From contig OZ059896.1 in NCBI GenBank assembly GCA_964057225.1, forward strand, positions 3,968,001 to 4,032,000: DNA of 64,000 nucleotides, given 5' to 3'. Origin of the DNA: Auanema rhodensis (Eukaryota; Nematoda; Chromadorea; Rhabditida; Rhabditidae). The translations under genes and the position numbers were made by a program. This document shows positions 40,542-53,683 of this stretch, piece by piece (position 1 is the first letter of the stretch; each line of letters opens with the position of its first letter). The notes beneath the pieces are model-generated. The model was not told the origin of the DNA, ran no database searches, and was given only the letters and a program-made list of their open reading frames with translations.

Positions 40542-42400
40542 AGTTCACGTAAATTTCAAAGTCATGGTTACCATGCACCAATATCAATAAAAATTTGTAT
40601 TTAGACTAATATGGACATGGGGAATCTAATTTTGAAAACCGCATCTCTTTATCTTTCACGTGAAGCGAGTTACATACCAAGTGCACATCACGTGTACATT
40701 TAATTAGCATAAATTAAAGTTCACGTAAATTTCAAAGTCATGGTTACCATGAACCAATATCAATAAAAATTTGTTTTTAGACTAATATGGACATGGGGAA
40801 TCTAATTTTGAAAACAGCATCTCTTTATCTTTCACGTGAAGCGAGTTACATACCAAGTGCACATCACGTGTACATTTAATTAGCATAAATTAAAGTTCAC
40901 GTAAATTTCAAAGTCATGGTTACCATGCACCAATATCAATAAAAATTTGTTTTTAGACTAATATGGACATGAAGAATCTAATTTTGAAAACCGCATCTCT
41001 TTATCTTTCACGTGAAGCGAGTTACATACCAAGTGCACATCACGTGTACATTTAATTAGCATAAATTAAAGTTCACGTAAATTTCAAAGTCATGGTTACC
41101 ATGAACCAATATCAATACAAATTTGTTTTTAGACTAATATGGACATGGGGAATCTAATTTTGAAAACCGCATCTCTTTATCTTTCACGTGAAGCGAGTTA
41201 CATACCAAGTGCACATCACGTGTACATTTAATTAGCATAAATTAAAGTTCACGTAAAATTCAAAGTCATGGTTACCATGCACCAATATCAATAAAAATTT
41301 GTTTTTAGACTAATATGGACATGGGGAATCTAATTTTGAAAACCGCATCTCTTTATCTTTCACGTGAAGCGAGTTACATACCAAGTGCACATCACGTGTA
41401 CATTTAATTAGCATAAATTAAAGTTCACGTAAATTTCAAAGTCATGGTTACCATGCACCAATATCAATAAAAATTTGTTTTTAGACTAATATGGACATGG
41501 GGAATCTAATTTTGAAAACCGCATCTCTTTATCTTTCACGTGAAGCGAGTTACATACCAAGTGCAAATAACGTGTACATTTAATTAGCATAAATTGAAGT
41601 TCACGTAAATTTCAAAGTCATGGTTACCATGAACCAATATCAATACAAATTTGTTTTTAGACTAATATGGACATGGGGAATCTAATTTTGAAAACCGCAT
41701 CTCTTTATCTTTCACGTGAAGCGAGTTACATACCAAGTGCACATCACGTGTACATTTAATTAGCATAAATTAAAGTTCACGTAAATTTCAAAGTCATGGT
41801 TACCATGCACCAATATCAATAAAAATTTGTTTTTAGACTAATATGGACATGTGGAATCTAATTTAGAATACCGCATCTCTTTATCTTTCACGTGAAGCGA
41901 GTTACATACCAAGTGCACATCACGTGTACATTTAATTAGCATAAATTAAAGTTCACGTAAATTTCAAAGTCATGGTTACCATGAACCAATATCAATAAAA
42001 ATTTGTTTTTAGACTAATATGGGCATGGGGAATCTAATTTTGAAAACCGCATCTCTTTATCTTTCACGTGAAGCGAGTTACATACCAAGTGCACATCACG
42101 TGTACATTTAATTAGCATAAATTAAAGTTCACGTAAATTTCAAAGTCATGGTTACCATGCACCAATATCAATAAAAATTTGTTTTTAGACTAATATGGAC
42201 ATGAAGAATCTAATTTTGAAAACCGCATCTCTTTATCTTTCACGTGAAGCGAGTTACATACCAAGTGCACATCACGTGTACATTTAATTAGCATAAATTA
42301 AAGTTCACGTAAATTTCAAAGTCATGGTTACCATGAACCAATATCAATACAAATTTGTTTTTAGACTAATATGGACATGGGGAATCTAATTTTGAAAACC
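40542..42400 (+). repeat. B region with private variants (AATACAAATTTG, ATGAAGAATC)
   Basis: Within this stretch AATACAAATTTG occurs near 41114, 41642 and 42346, and ATGAAGAATC near 40969 and 42201 (1232 bases or seven monomers apart). Other private changes gather here too, such as AAACAGCATC, GCAAATAACG, AAATTGAAG and ATGTGGAATC. It seems less recently homogenised than its flanks. Confidence 0.65.
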
Positions 42401-45400
42401 GCATCTCTTTATCTCTCAGGTGAAGCGAGTTACATACCAAGTGCACATCACGTGTACAATTAATTAGCATAAATTAAAGTTCACGTAAATTTCAAAGTCA
42501 TGGTTACCATGCACCAATATCAATAAAAATTTGTTTTTAGACTAATATGGACATGGGGAATCTAATTTTGAAAACCGCATCTCTTTATCTTTCACGTGAA
42601 GCGAGTTACATACCAAGTGCACATCACGTGTACATTTAATTAGCATAAATTAAAGTTCACGTAAATTTCAAAGTCATGGTTACCATGAACCAATATCAAT
42701 AAAAATTTGTTTTTAGACTAATATGGACATGGGGAATCTAATTTTGAAAACCGCATCTCTTTATCTTTCACGTGAAGCGAGTTACATACCAAGTGCACAT
42801 CACGTGTACATTTAATTAGCATAAATTAAAGTTCACGTAAATTTCAAAGTCATGGTTACCATGAACCAATGTCAATACAAATTTGTTTTTAGACTAATAT
42901 GGACATGGGGAATCTAATTTTGAAAACCGCATCTCTTTATCTCTCAGGTGAAGCGAGTTACATACCAAGTGCACATCACGTGTACAATTAATTAGCATAA
43001 ATTAAAGTTCACGTAAATTTCAAAGTCATGGTTACCATGCACCAATATCAATAAAAATTTGTTTTTAGACTAATATGGACATGGGGAATCTAATTTTGAA
43101 AACCGCATCTATTTATCTTTCACGTGAAGCGAGTTACATACCAAGTGCACATCACGTGTACAATTAATTAGCATAAATTAAAGTTCACGTAAATTTCAAA
43201 GTCATGGTTACCATGCACCAATATCAATAAAAACTTGTTTTTAGACTAATATGGACATGGGGAATCTAATTTTGAAAACCGCATCTCTTTATCTCTCAGG
43301 TGAAGCGAGTTACATACCAAGTGCACATCACGTGTACAATTAATTAGCATAAATTAAAGTTCACGTAAATTTCAAAGTCATGGTTACCATGAACCAATAT
43401 CAATAAAAATTTGTTTTTAGACTAATTTGGACATGGGGAATCTAATTTTGAAAACCGCATCTCTTTATCTTTCACGTGAAGCGAGTTACATACCAAGTGC
43501 ACATCACGTGTACATTTAATTAGCATAAATTAAAGTTCACGTAAATTTCAAAGTCATGGTTACCATGAACCAATGTCAATAAAAATTTGTTTTTAGACTA
43601 ATATGGACATGGGGAATCTAATTTTGAAAACCGCATCTCTTTATCTCTCAGGTGAAGCGAGTTACATACCAAGTGCACATCACGTGTACAATTAATTAGC
43701 ATAAATTAAAGTTCACGTAAATTTCAAAGTCATGGTTACCATGCACCAATATCAATAAAAATTTGTTTTTAGACTAATATGGACATGGGGAATCTAATTT
43801 TGAAAACCGCATCTCTTTATCTTTCACGTGAAGCGAGTTACATACCAAGTGCACATCACGTGTACATTTAATTAGCATAAATTAAAGTTCACGTAAATTT
43901 CAAAGTCATGGTTACCATGAACCAATATCAATAAAAATTTGTTTTTAGACTAATATGGACATGGGGAATCTAATTTTGAAAACCGCATCTCTTTATCTTT
44001 CACGTGAAGCGAGTTACATACCAAGTGCACATCACGTGTACATTTAATTAGCATTAATTAAAGTTCACGTAAATTTCAAAGTCATGGTTACCATGAACCA
44101 ATATCAATAAAAATTTGTTTTTAGACTAATATGGACATGGGGAATCTAATTTCGAAAACCGCATCTATTTATCTTTCACGTGAAGCGAGTTACATACCAA
44201 GTGCACATCACGTGTACAATTAATTAGCATAAATTAAAGTTCACGTAAATTTCAAAGTCATGGTTACCATGCACCAATATCAATAAAAATTTGTTTTTAG
44301 ACTAATATGGACATGGGGAATCTAATTTTGAAAACCGCATCTCTTTATCTCTCAGGTGAAGCGAGTTACATACCAAGTGCACATCACGTGTACAATTAAT
44401 TAGCATAAATTAAAGTTCACGTAAATTTCAAAGTCATGGTTACCATGCACCAATATCAATAAAAATTTGTTTTTAGACTAATATGGACATGGGAAATCTA
44501 ATTTTGAAAACCGCATCTCTTTATTTTTCACGTGAAGCGAGTTACATACCAAGTGCACATCACGTGTACATTTAATTAGCATAAATTAAAGTTTACGTAA
44601 ATTTCAAAGTCATGGTTACCATGAACCAATATCAATAAAAATTTGTTTTTAGACTAATTTGGACATGGGGAATCTAATTTTGAAAACCGCATCTATTTAT
44701 CTTTCACGTGAAGCGAGTTACATACCAAGTGCACATCACGTGTACATTTAATTAGCATAAATTAAAGTTCACGTAAATTTCAAAGTCATGGTTACCATGA
44801 ACCAATATCAATAAAAATTTGTTTTTAGACTAATATGGACATGGGGAATCTAATTTCGAAAACCGCATCTATTTATTTTTCACGTGAAGCGAGTTACATA
44901 CCAAGTGCACATCACGTGTACATTTAATTAGCATAAATTAAAGTTCACGTAAATTTCAAAGTCATGGTTACCATGAACCAATATCAATAAAAATTTGTTT
45001 TTAGACTAATATGGACATGGGGAATCTAATTTCGAAAACCGCATCTATTTATCTTTCACGTGAAGCGAGTTACATACCAAGTGCACATCACGTGTACAAT
45101 TAATTAGCATAAATTAAAGTTCACGTAAATTTCAAAGTCATGGTTACCATGCACCAATATCAATAAAAATTTGTTTTTAGACTAATATGGACATGGGGAA
45201 TCTAATTTTGAAAACCGCATCTCTTTATCTCTCAGGTGAAGCGAGTTACATACCAAGTGCACATCACGTGTACAATTAATTAGCATAAATTAAAGTTCAC
45301 GTAAATTTCAAAGTCATGGTTACCATGCACCAATATCAATAAAAATTTGTTTTTAGACTAATATGGACATGGGGAATCTAATTTTGAAAACCGCATCTCT

Positions 45401-45700
45401 TTATCTTTCACGTGAAGCGAGTTACATACCAAGTGCACATCACGTGTACATTTAATTAGCATAAATTAAAGTTCACGTAAATTTCAAAGTCATGGTTACC
45501 ATGAACCAATGTCAATAAAAATTTGTTTTTAGACTAATATGGACATGGGGAATCTAATTTTGAAAACCGCATCTCTTTATCTCTCAGGTGAAGCGAGTTA
45601 CATACCAAGTGCACATCACGTGTACAATTAATTAGCATAAATTAAAGTTCACGTAAATTTCAAAGTCATGGTTACCATGCACCAATATCAATAAAAATTT
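42310..45700 (+). repeat. Second B dimer region, partner of the 35-39 kb block
   Basis: CAGGTGAAG recurs with GGTG at 42419, 42947, 43299, 43651, 44355, 45235 and 45587. The unit order of about 42.8-44.5 kb resembles 37.4-39.2 kb at an offset of about 5456 bases (31 monomers), with one monomer gained or lost. It is a long-distance duplication inside the array. Confidence 0.65.
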
Positions 45701-47699
45701 GTTTGTGAACTAATATGGACATGGGGAATCTAATTTTGAAAACCGCATCTCTTCATCTTTCACGTGAAGCGAGTTACATACCAAGTGCACATCACGTGTA
45801 CATTTAATTAGCATAAATTAAAGTTCACGTAAATTTCAAAGTCATGGTTACCATGCACCAATATCAATAAAAATTTGTTTTTAGACTAATATGGACATGG
45901 GGAATCTAATTTTGAAAACCGCATCTCTTTATCTCTCACGTGAAGCGAGTTACATACCAAGGGCACATCACGTGTACATTTAATTAGCATTAATTAAAGT
46001 TCACGTAAATTTCAAAGTCATGGTTACCATGAACCAATATCAATAAAAATTTGTTTGTGAACTAATATGGACATGGGGAATCTAATTTTGAAAACCGCAT
46101 CTCTTCATCTTTCACGTGAAGCGAGTTACATACCGAGTGCACATCACCTGTACATTTAATTAGCATAAATTAAAGTTCACGTAAATTTCAAAGTCATGGT
46201 TACCATGAACCAATATCAATAAAAATTTGTTTTTAGACTAATATGGACATGGGGAATCTAATTTTGAAAACCGCATCTATTTATCTTTCACGTGAAGCGA
46301 GTTACATACCAAGTGCACATCACGTGTACATTTAATTAGCATAAATTAAAGTTCACGTAAATTTCAAAGTCATGGTTACCATGAACCAATATCAATAAAA
46401 ATTTGTTTTTAGACTAATATGGACATGGGGAATCTAATTTCGAAAACCGCATCTATTTATCTTTCACGTGAAGCGAGTTACATACCAAGTGCACATCACG
46501 TGTACAATTAATTAGCATAAATTAAAGTTCACGTAAATTTCAAAGTCATGGTTACCATGCACCAATATCAATAAAAATTTGTTTTTAGACTAATATGGAC
46601 ATGGGGAATCTAATTTCGAAAACCGCATCTCTTTATTTTTCACGTGAAGCGAGTTACATACCAAGTGCACATCACGTGTACAATTAATTAGCATAAATTA
46701 AAGTTCACGTAAATTTCAAAGTCATGGTTACCATGCACCAATATCAATAAAAATTTGTTTTTAGACTAATACGGACATGGGAAATCTAATTTTGAAAACC
46801 GCATCTCTTTATTTTTCACGTGAAGCGAGTTACATACCAAGTGCACATCACGTGTACATTTAATTAGCATAAATTAAAGTTCACGTAAATTTCAAAGTCA
46901 TGGTTACCATGAACCAATATCAATAAAAATTTGTTTTTAGACTAATATGGACATGGGAAATCTAATTTTGAAAACCGCATCTATTTATCTTTCACGTGAA
47001 GCGAGTTACATACCAAGTGCACATCACGTGTACATTTAATTAGCATAAATTAAAGTTCACGTAAATTTCAAAGTCATGGTTACCATGAACCAATATCAAT
47101 AAAAATTTGTTTTTAGACTAATATGGACATGGGGAATCTAATTTCGAAAACCGCATCTATTTATCTTTCACGTGAAGCGAGTTACATACCAAGTGCACAT
47201 CACGTGTACATTTAATTAGCATAAATTAAAGTTCACGTAAATTTCAAAGTCATGGTTACCATGAACCAATATCAATAAAAATTTGTTTTTAGACTAATAT
47301 GGACATGGGGAATCTAATTTCGAAAACCGCATCTATTTATCTTTCACGTGAAGCGAGTTACATACCAAGTGCACATCACGTGTACATTTAATTAGCATAA
47401 ATTAAAGTTCACGTAAATTTCAAAGTCATGGTTACCATGAACCAATATCAATAAAAATTTGTTTTTAGACTAATTTGGACATGGGGAATCTAATTTTGAA
47501 AACCGCATCTATTTATCTTTCACGTGAAGCGAGTTACATACCAAGTGCACATCACGTGTACATTTAATTAGCATTAATTAAAGTTCACGTAAATTTCAAA
47601 GTCATGGTTACCATGAACCAATATCAATAAAAATTTGTTTTTAGACTAATATGGACATGGGGAATCTAATTTCGAAAACCGCATCTATTTATCTTTCAC

Positions 47700-50300
47700 G
47701 TGAAGCGAGTTACATACCAAGTGCACATCACGTGTACATTTAATTAGCATGAATTAAAGTTCACGTAAATTTCAAAGTCATGGTTACCATGAACCAATAT
47801 CAATAAAAATTTGTTTTTAGACTAATATGGACATGGGGAATCTAATTTTGAAAACCGCATCTATTTATCTTTCACGTAAAGCGAGTTACATACCAAGTGC
47901 ACATCACGTGTACATTTAATTAGCATAAATTAAAGTTCACGTAAATTTCAAAATCATGGTTACCATGCACCAATATCAATAAAAATTTGTTTTTAGACTA
48001 ATATGGACATGGGAAATCTAATTTTGAAAACCGCATCTCTTTATTTTTCACGTGAAGCGAGTTACATACCAAGTGCACATCACGTGTACATTTAATTAGC
48101 ATAAATTAAAGTTCACGTAAATTTCAAAGTCATGGTTACCATGAACCAATATCAATAAAAATTTGTTTTTAGACTAATTTGGACATGGGGAATCTAATTT
48201 TGAAAACCGCATCTATTTATCTTTCACGTGAAGCGAGTTACATACCAAGTGCACATCACGTGTACATTTAATTAGCATAAATTAAAGTTCACGTAAATTT
48301 CAAAGTCATGGTTACCATGAACCAATATCAATAAAAATTTGTTTTTAGACTAATATGGACATGGGGAATCTAATTTTGAAAACCGCATCTATTTATCTTT
48401 CACGTGAAGCGAGTTACATACCAAGTGCACATCACGTGTACATTTAATTAGCATAAATTAAAGTTCACGTAAATTTCAAAGTCATGGTTACCATGAACCA
48501 ATATCAATAAAAATTTGTTTTTAGACTAATATGGACATGGGGAATCTAATTTCGAAAACCGCATCTATTTATCTTTCACGTGAAGCGAGTTACATACCAA
48601 GTGCACATCACGTGTACATTTAATTAGCATGAATTAAAGTTCACGTAAATTTCAAAGTCATGGTTACCATGAACCAATATCAATAAAAATTTGTTTTTAG
48701 ACTAATATGGACATGGGGAATCTAATTTTGAAAACCGCATCTATTTATCTTTCACGTAAAGCGAGTTACATACCAAGTGCACATCACGTGTACATTTAAT
48801 TAGCATAAATTAAAGTTCACGTAAATTTCAAAGTCATGGTTACCATGCACCAATATCAATGAAAATTTGTTTTTAGACTAATATGGACATGGGAAATCTA
48901 ATTTTGAAAACCGCATCTCTTTATTTTTCACGTGAAGCGAGTTACATACCAAGTGCACATCACGTGTACATTTAATTAGCATAAATTAAAGTTCACGTAA
49001 ATTTCAAAGTCATGGTTACCATGAACCAATATCAATAAAAATTTGTTTTTAGACTAATATGGACATGGGGAATCTAATTTTGAAAACCGCATCTTTTTAT
49101 CTTTCACGTGAAGCGAGTTACATACCAAGTGCACATCACGTGTACATTTAATTAGCATAAATTAAAGTTCACGTAAATTTCAAAGTCATGGTTACCATGC
49201 ACTAATATCAATAAAAATTTGGTTTTAGACTAATATGGACATGGGGAATCTAATTTTGAAAACCGCATCTATTTATCTTTCACGTGAAGCGAGTTACATA
49301 CCAAGTGCACATCACGTGTACATTTAATTAGCATAAATTAAAGTTCACGTAAATTTCAAAGTCATGGTTACCATGAACCAATATCAATAAAAATTTGTTT
49401 TTAGACTAATATGGACATGGGGAATCTAATTTCGAAAACCGCATCTATTTATCTTTCACGTGAAGCGAGTTACATACCAAGTGCACATCACGTGTACATT
49501 TAATTAGCATAAATTAAAGTTCACGTAAATTTCAAAGTCATGGTTACCATGAACCAATATCAATAAAATTTTGTTTTTAGACTAATTTGGACATGGGGAA
49601 TCTAATTTTGAAAACCGCATCTATTTATCTTTCACGTGAAGCGAGTTACATACCAAGTGCACATCACGTGTACATTTAATTAGCATAAATTAAAGTTCAC
49701 GTAAATTTCAAAGTCATGGTTACCATGAACCAATATCAATAAAAATTTGTTTTTAGACTAATATGGACATGGGGAATCTAATTTCGAAAACCGCATCTAT
49801 TTATCTTTCACGTGAAGCGAGTTACATACCAAGTGCACATCACGTGTACATTTAATTAGCATGAATTAAAGTTCACGTAAATTTCAAAGTCATGGTTACC
49901 ATGAACCAATATCAATAAAAATTTGTTTTTAGACTAATATGGACATGGGGAATCTAATTTTGAAAACCGCATCTATTTATCTTTCACGTAAAGCGAGTTA
50001 CATACCAAGTGCACATCACGTGTACATTTAATTAGCATAAATTAAAGTTCACGTAAATTTCAAAGTCATGGTTACCATGAACCAATATCAATAAAAATTT
50101 GATTTTAGACTAATATGGACATGGGGAATCTAATTTTGGAAACCGCATCTCTTTATCTTTCACGTGAAACGAGTTACATACCAAGTGCACATCACGTGTA
50201 CATTTAATTAGCATGAATTAAAGTTCACGTAAATTTCAAAGTCATGGTTACCATGAACCAATATCAATAAAAATTTGTTTTTAGACTAATATGGACATGG
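47700..50300 (+). repeat. B right-end region with 5- and 7-monomer steps
   Basis: The paired markers CATGAATTAAAG (GAATT at 47751, 48631, 49863) and CACGTAAAGCG, one monomer later, recur at 880 and 1232 bases. A fourth CATGAAT is near 50213. These alleles are absent from the rest of B, so this right-hand end is a separate local expansion. Confidence 0.7.
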
Positions 50301-50520
50301 GGAATCTAATTTCGAAAACCGCATCTATTTATCTTTCACGTGAAGCGAGTTACATACCAAGTGCACATCACGTGTACATTTAATTAGCATAAATTAAAGT
50401 TCACGTAAATTTCAAAGTCATGGTTACCATGAACCAATATCAATAAAAATTTGTTTTTAGACTAATATGGACATGGGGAATCTAATTTCGAAAACCGCAT
50501 CTCTTTATCTTTCACGTGAA

Positions 50521-50540
50521 GCGAGCGTTTCTCAATGTAG
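50521..50540. other. Junction of satellite B and inverted satellite A2
   Basis: The last B unit is cut after GTGAAGCGAG (interior B continues TTACATACC). The next bases, CGTTTCTCAATG, are satellite A2 read in the opposite sense to A1 (interior A2: TTAAGCGTTTCTC). B GAAGCGAG and A2 AAGCG share a 2-base overlap AG at 50524-50525, so there is little or no microhomology and no filler. Both the repeat family and the orientation of A change at this point relative to the left junction. Confidence 0.88.
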
Positions 50541-50760
50541 TATAGTGCATTCGATGCGGATTTTTAAGCTGCGTCGATCTGTACTATCAGATTTGCGCTA
50601 GCTTGAAAATGCACCGAGATATCAACTGATATAAGTTCACACTTATATCCTCGATTTTCACCCTGAAGAATTAATTTTTTCGTTGAATAACATTGTCCAT
50701 CGTTTTTGCCTCGAAAAAAGGAATCTAAAAACATCTACTTTTCGCTAAATTATTTTGAAA

Positions 50761-50772
50761 TTTTTCGAAAAA
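50761..50772. repeat. A2-specific perfect palindrome TTTTTCGAAAAA
   Basis: This 12-base perfect palindrome inside a longer A/T tract recurs every 351 bases in A2. In A1 the matching site reads TTTTCCCGAAAAA and the palindrome is broken. It is a simple diagnostic of the two subfamilies. Confidence 0.8.
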
Positions 50773-50875
50773 ATTTTTGTCAAAATGTTTTTGGAAGCAA
50801 TTTTGAGTGTACATGGAAACTCAACATACACTAATGCATCATTTTTCAAACGATCATAACTAATTTTTGTATAAA

Positions 50876-51226
50876 GCGTTTCTCAATGTAGTATAGTGCA
50901 TTCGATGCGGATTTTTAAGCTGCGTCGATCTGTACTATCAGATTTGCGCTAGCTTGAAAATGCACCGAGATATCATCTGATATAAGTTCACACTTATATC
51001 CTCGATTTTCACCCTGAAGAATTAATTTTTTCGTTGAATAACATTGTCCATCGTTTTTGCCTCAAAAAAAGGAATCTAAAAACATCTACTTTTCGCTAAA
51101 TTATTTTGAAATTTTTCGAAAAAATTTTTGTCAAAATGTTTTTGGAAGCAATTTTGAGTGTACATGGAAACTCAACATACACTAATGCATCATTTTTCAA
51201 ACGATCATAACTAATTTTTGTATTAA
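50876..51226 (-). repeat. Representative satellite A2 monomer
   Basis: A complete 351-base unit beginning GCGTTTCTCAATG. Seen in it: the GATATAAG / CTTATATC hairpin that is shared with A1, and the palindrome TTTTTCGAAAAA, which A1 lacks because it has CCCGAAAAA there. Allele sites within A2 are CAACTG/GAACTG, CACTTATATC/CACCTATATC, AATAACATT/AATTACATT, CCTCGAAA/CCTCAAAA/CCTTGAAA, TTCGCTAAA/TTTGCTAAA/TTCGCTATA, CTAATGC/CTATTGC, and TAAGCGTTTCTC/TAAGCTTTTCTT. Confidence 0.9.
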
Positions 51227-53683
51227 GCGTTTCTCAATGTAGTATAGTGCATTCGATGCGGATTTTTAAGCTGCGTCGATCTGTACTATCAGATTTGCGC
51301 TAGCTTGAAAATGCACCGAGATATCAACTGATATAAGTTCACACTTATATCCTCGATTTTCACCCTGAAGAATTAATTTTTTCGTTGAATAACATTGTCC
51401 ATCGTTTTTGCCTCGAAAAAAGGAATCTAAAAACATCTACTTTTCGCTAAATTATTTTGAAATTTTTCGAAAAAATTTTTGTCAAAATGTTTTTGGAAGC
51501 AATTTTGAGTGTACATGGAAACTCAACATACACTAATGCATCATTTTTCAAACGATCATAACTTATTTTTGTATTAAGCGTTTCTCAATGTAGTATAGTG
51601 CATTCGATGCAGATTTTTAAGCTGCGTCGATCTGTACTATCAGATTTGCGCTAGCTTGAAAATGCACCGAGATATCAACTGATATAAGTTCACACTTATA
51701 TCCTCGATTTTCACCCTGAAGAATTAATTTTTTCGTTGAATAACATTGTCCATCGTTTTTGCCTCAAAAAAAGGAATCTAAAAACATCTACTTTTCGCTA
51801 AATTATTTTGAAATTTTTCGAAAAAATTTTTGTCAAAATGTTTTTGGAAGCAATTTTGAGTGTACATGGAAACTCAACATACACTATTGCATCATTTTTC
51901 AAACGATCATAACTAATTTTTGTATTAAGCTTTTCTTAATGTAGTATAGTGCATTCGATGCGGATTTTTAAGCTGCGTCGATCTGTACTATCAGATTTGC
52001 GCTAGCTTGAAAATGCACCGAGATATGAACTGATATAAGTTCACACTTATATCCTCGATTTTCACCCTGAAGAATTAATTTTTTCGTTGAATTACATTGT
52101 CCATCGTTTTTGCCTTGAAAAAAGGAATCTAAAAACATCTACTTTTCGCTAAATTATTTTGAAATTTTTCGAAAAAATTTTTGTCAAAATGTTTTTGGAA
52201 GCAATTTTGAGTGTACATGGAAACTCAACATACACTAATGCATCATTTTTCAAACGATCATAACTTATTTTTGTATTAAGCGTTTCTCAATGTAGTATAG
52301 TGCATTCGATGCGGATTTTTAAGCTGCGTCGATCTGTACTATCAGATTTGCGCTAGCTTGAAAATGCACCGAGATATGAACTGATATAAGTTCACACTTA
52401 TATCCTCGATTTTCACCCTGAAGAATTAATTTTTTCGTTGAATTACATTGTCCATCGTTTTTGCCTTGAAAAAAGGAATCTAAAAACATCTACTTTTCGC
52501 TAAATTATTTTGAAATTTTTCGAAAAAATTTTTGTCAAAATGTTTTTGGAAGCAATTTTGAGTGTACATGGAAACTCAACATACACTAATGCATCATTTT
52601 TCAAACGATCATAACTAATTTTTGTATTAAGCGTTTCTCAATGTAGTATAGTGCATTCGATGCGGATTTTTAAGCTGCGTCGATTTGTACTATCAGATTT
52701 GCGCTAGCTTGAAAATGCACCGAGATATCAACTGATATAAGTTCACACCTATATCCTCGATTTTCACCCTGAAGAATTAATTTTTTCGTTGAATAACATT
52801 GTCCATCGTTTTTGCCTTGAAAAAAGGAATCTAAAAACATCTACTTTTTGCTAAATTATTTTGAAATTTTTCGAAAAAATTTTTGTCAAAATGTTTTTGG
52901 AAGCAATTTTGAGTGTACATGGAAACTCAACATACACTAATGCATCATTTTTCAAACGATCATAACTTATTTTTGTATTAAGCGTTTCTCAATGTAGTAT
53001 AGTGCATTCGATGCGGATTTTTAAGCTGCGTCGATCTGTACTATCAGATTTGCGCTAGCTTGAAAATGCACCGAGATATGAACTGATATAAGTTCACACT
53101 TATATCCTCGATTTTCACCCTGAAGAATTAATTTTTTCGTTGAATTACATTGTCCATCGTTTTTGCCTTGAAAAAAGGAATCTAAAAACATCTACTTTTC
53201 GCTATATTATTTTGAAATTTTTCGAAAAAATTTTTGTCAAAATGTTTTTGGAAGCAATTTTGAGTGTACATGGAAACTCAACATACACTAATGCATCATT
53301 TTTCAAACGATCATAACTAATTTTTGTATTAAGCGTTTCTCAATGTAGTATAGTGCATTCGATGCGGATTTTTAAGCTGCGTCGATCTGTACTATCAGAT
53401 TTGCGCTAGCTTGAAAATGCACCGAGATATCAACTGATATAAGTTCACACCTATATCCTCGATTTTCACCCTGAAGAATTAATTTTTTCGTTGAATAACA
53501 TTGTCCATCGTTTTTGCCTTGAAAAAAGGAATCTAAAAACATCTACTTTTCGCTAAATTATTTTGAAATTTTTCGAAAAAATTTTTGTCAAAATGTTTTT
53601 GGAAGCAATTTTGAGTGTACATGGAAACTCAACATACACTAATGCATCATTTTTCAAACGATCATAACTTATTTTTGTATTAA

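Larger units (their letters stand above)
7094..50525 (+). repeat. Satellite B array (176-base monomer, about 247 units)
   Basis: This is a single-orientation tandem array of about 43.4 kb. The landmark AGTTCACGTA occurs at 7101, 7277, 7453, 7629 and so on every 176 bases. The last one at 50398 is 246 x 176 + 1 bases after the first, so only one net base of length change has accumulated. Monomers are mosaics of a few recurrent alleles: GAACC/GCACC, ATATC/ATGTC, TTTTTAGAC/TTTGTGAAC, AATATGG/AATTTGG, TTTTGAAAA/TTTTGGAAA/TTTCGAAAA, CTATTTA/CTCTTTA/CTCTTCA, CACGTGAAG/CAGGTGAAG, AGTGCAC/AGGGCAC, CATTTAATT/CAATTAATT/CATTAAATT and CATAAAT/CATTAAT/CATGAAT. No gene, transposon or unique DNA interrupts it. 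It shows no convincing similarity to satellite A. I do not recognise the family. Confidence 0.97.

Noticed and set aside
7094-50525. Assignment to a named beetle or other insect satellite
   Set aside because: Monomer sizes and AT richness resemble several insect satellites, but I cannot recall a matching sequence with confidence. A similarity search of one A and one B monomer against satellite libraries would settle it.
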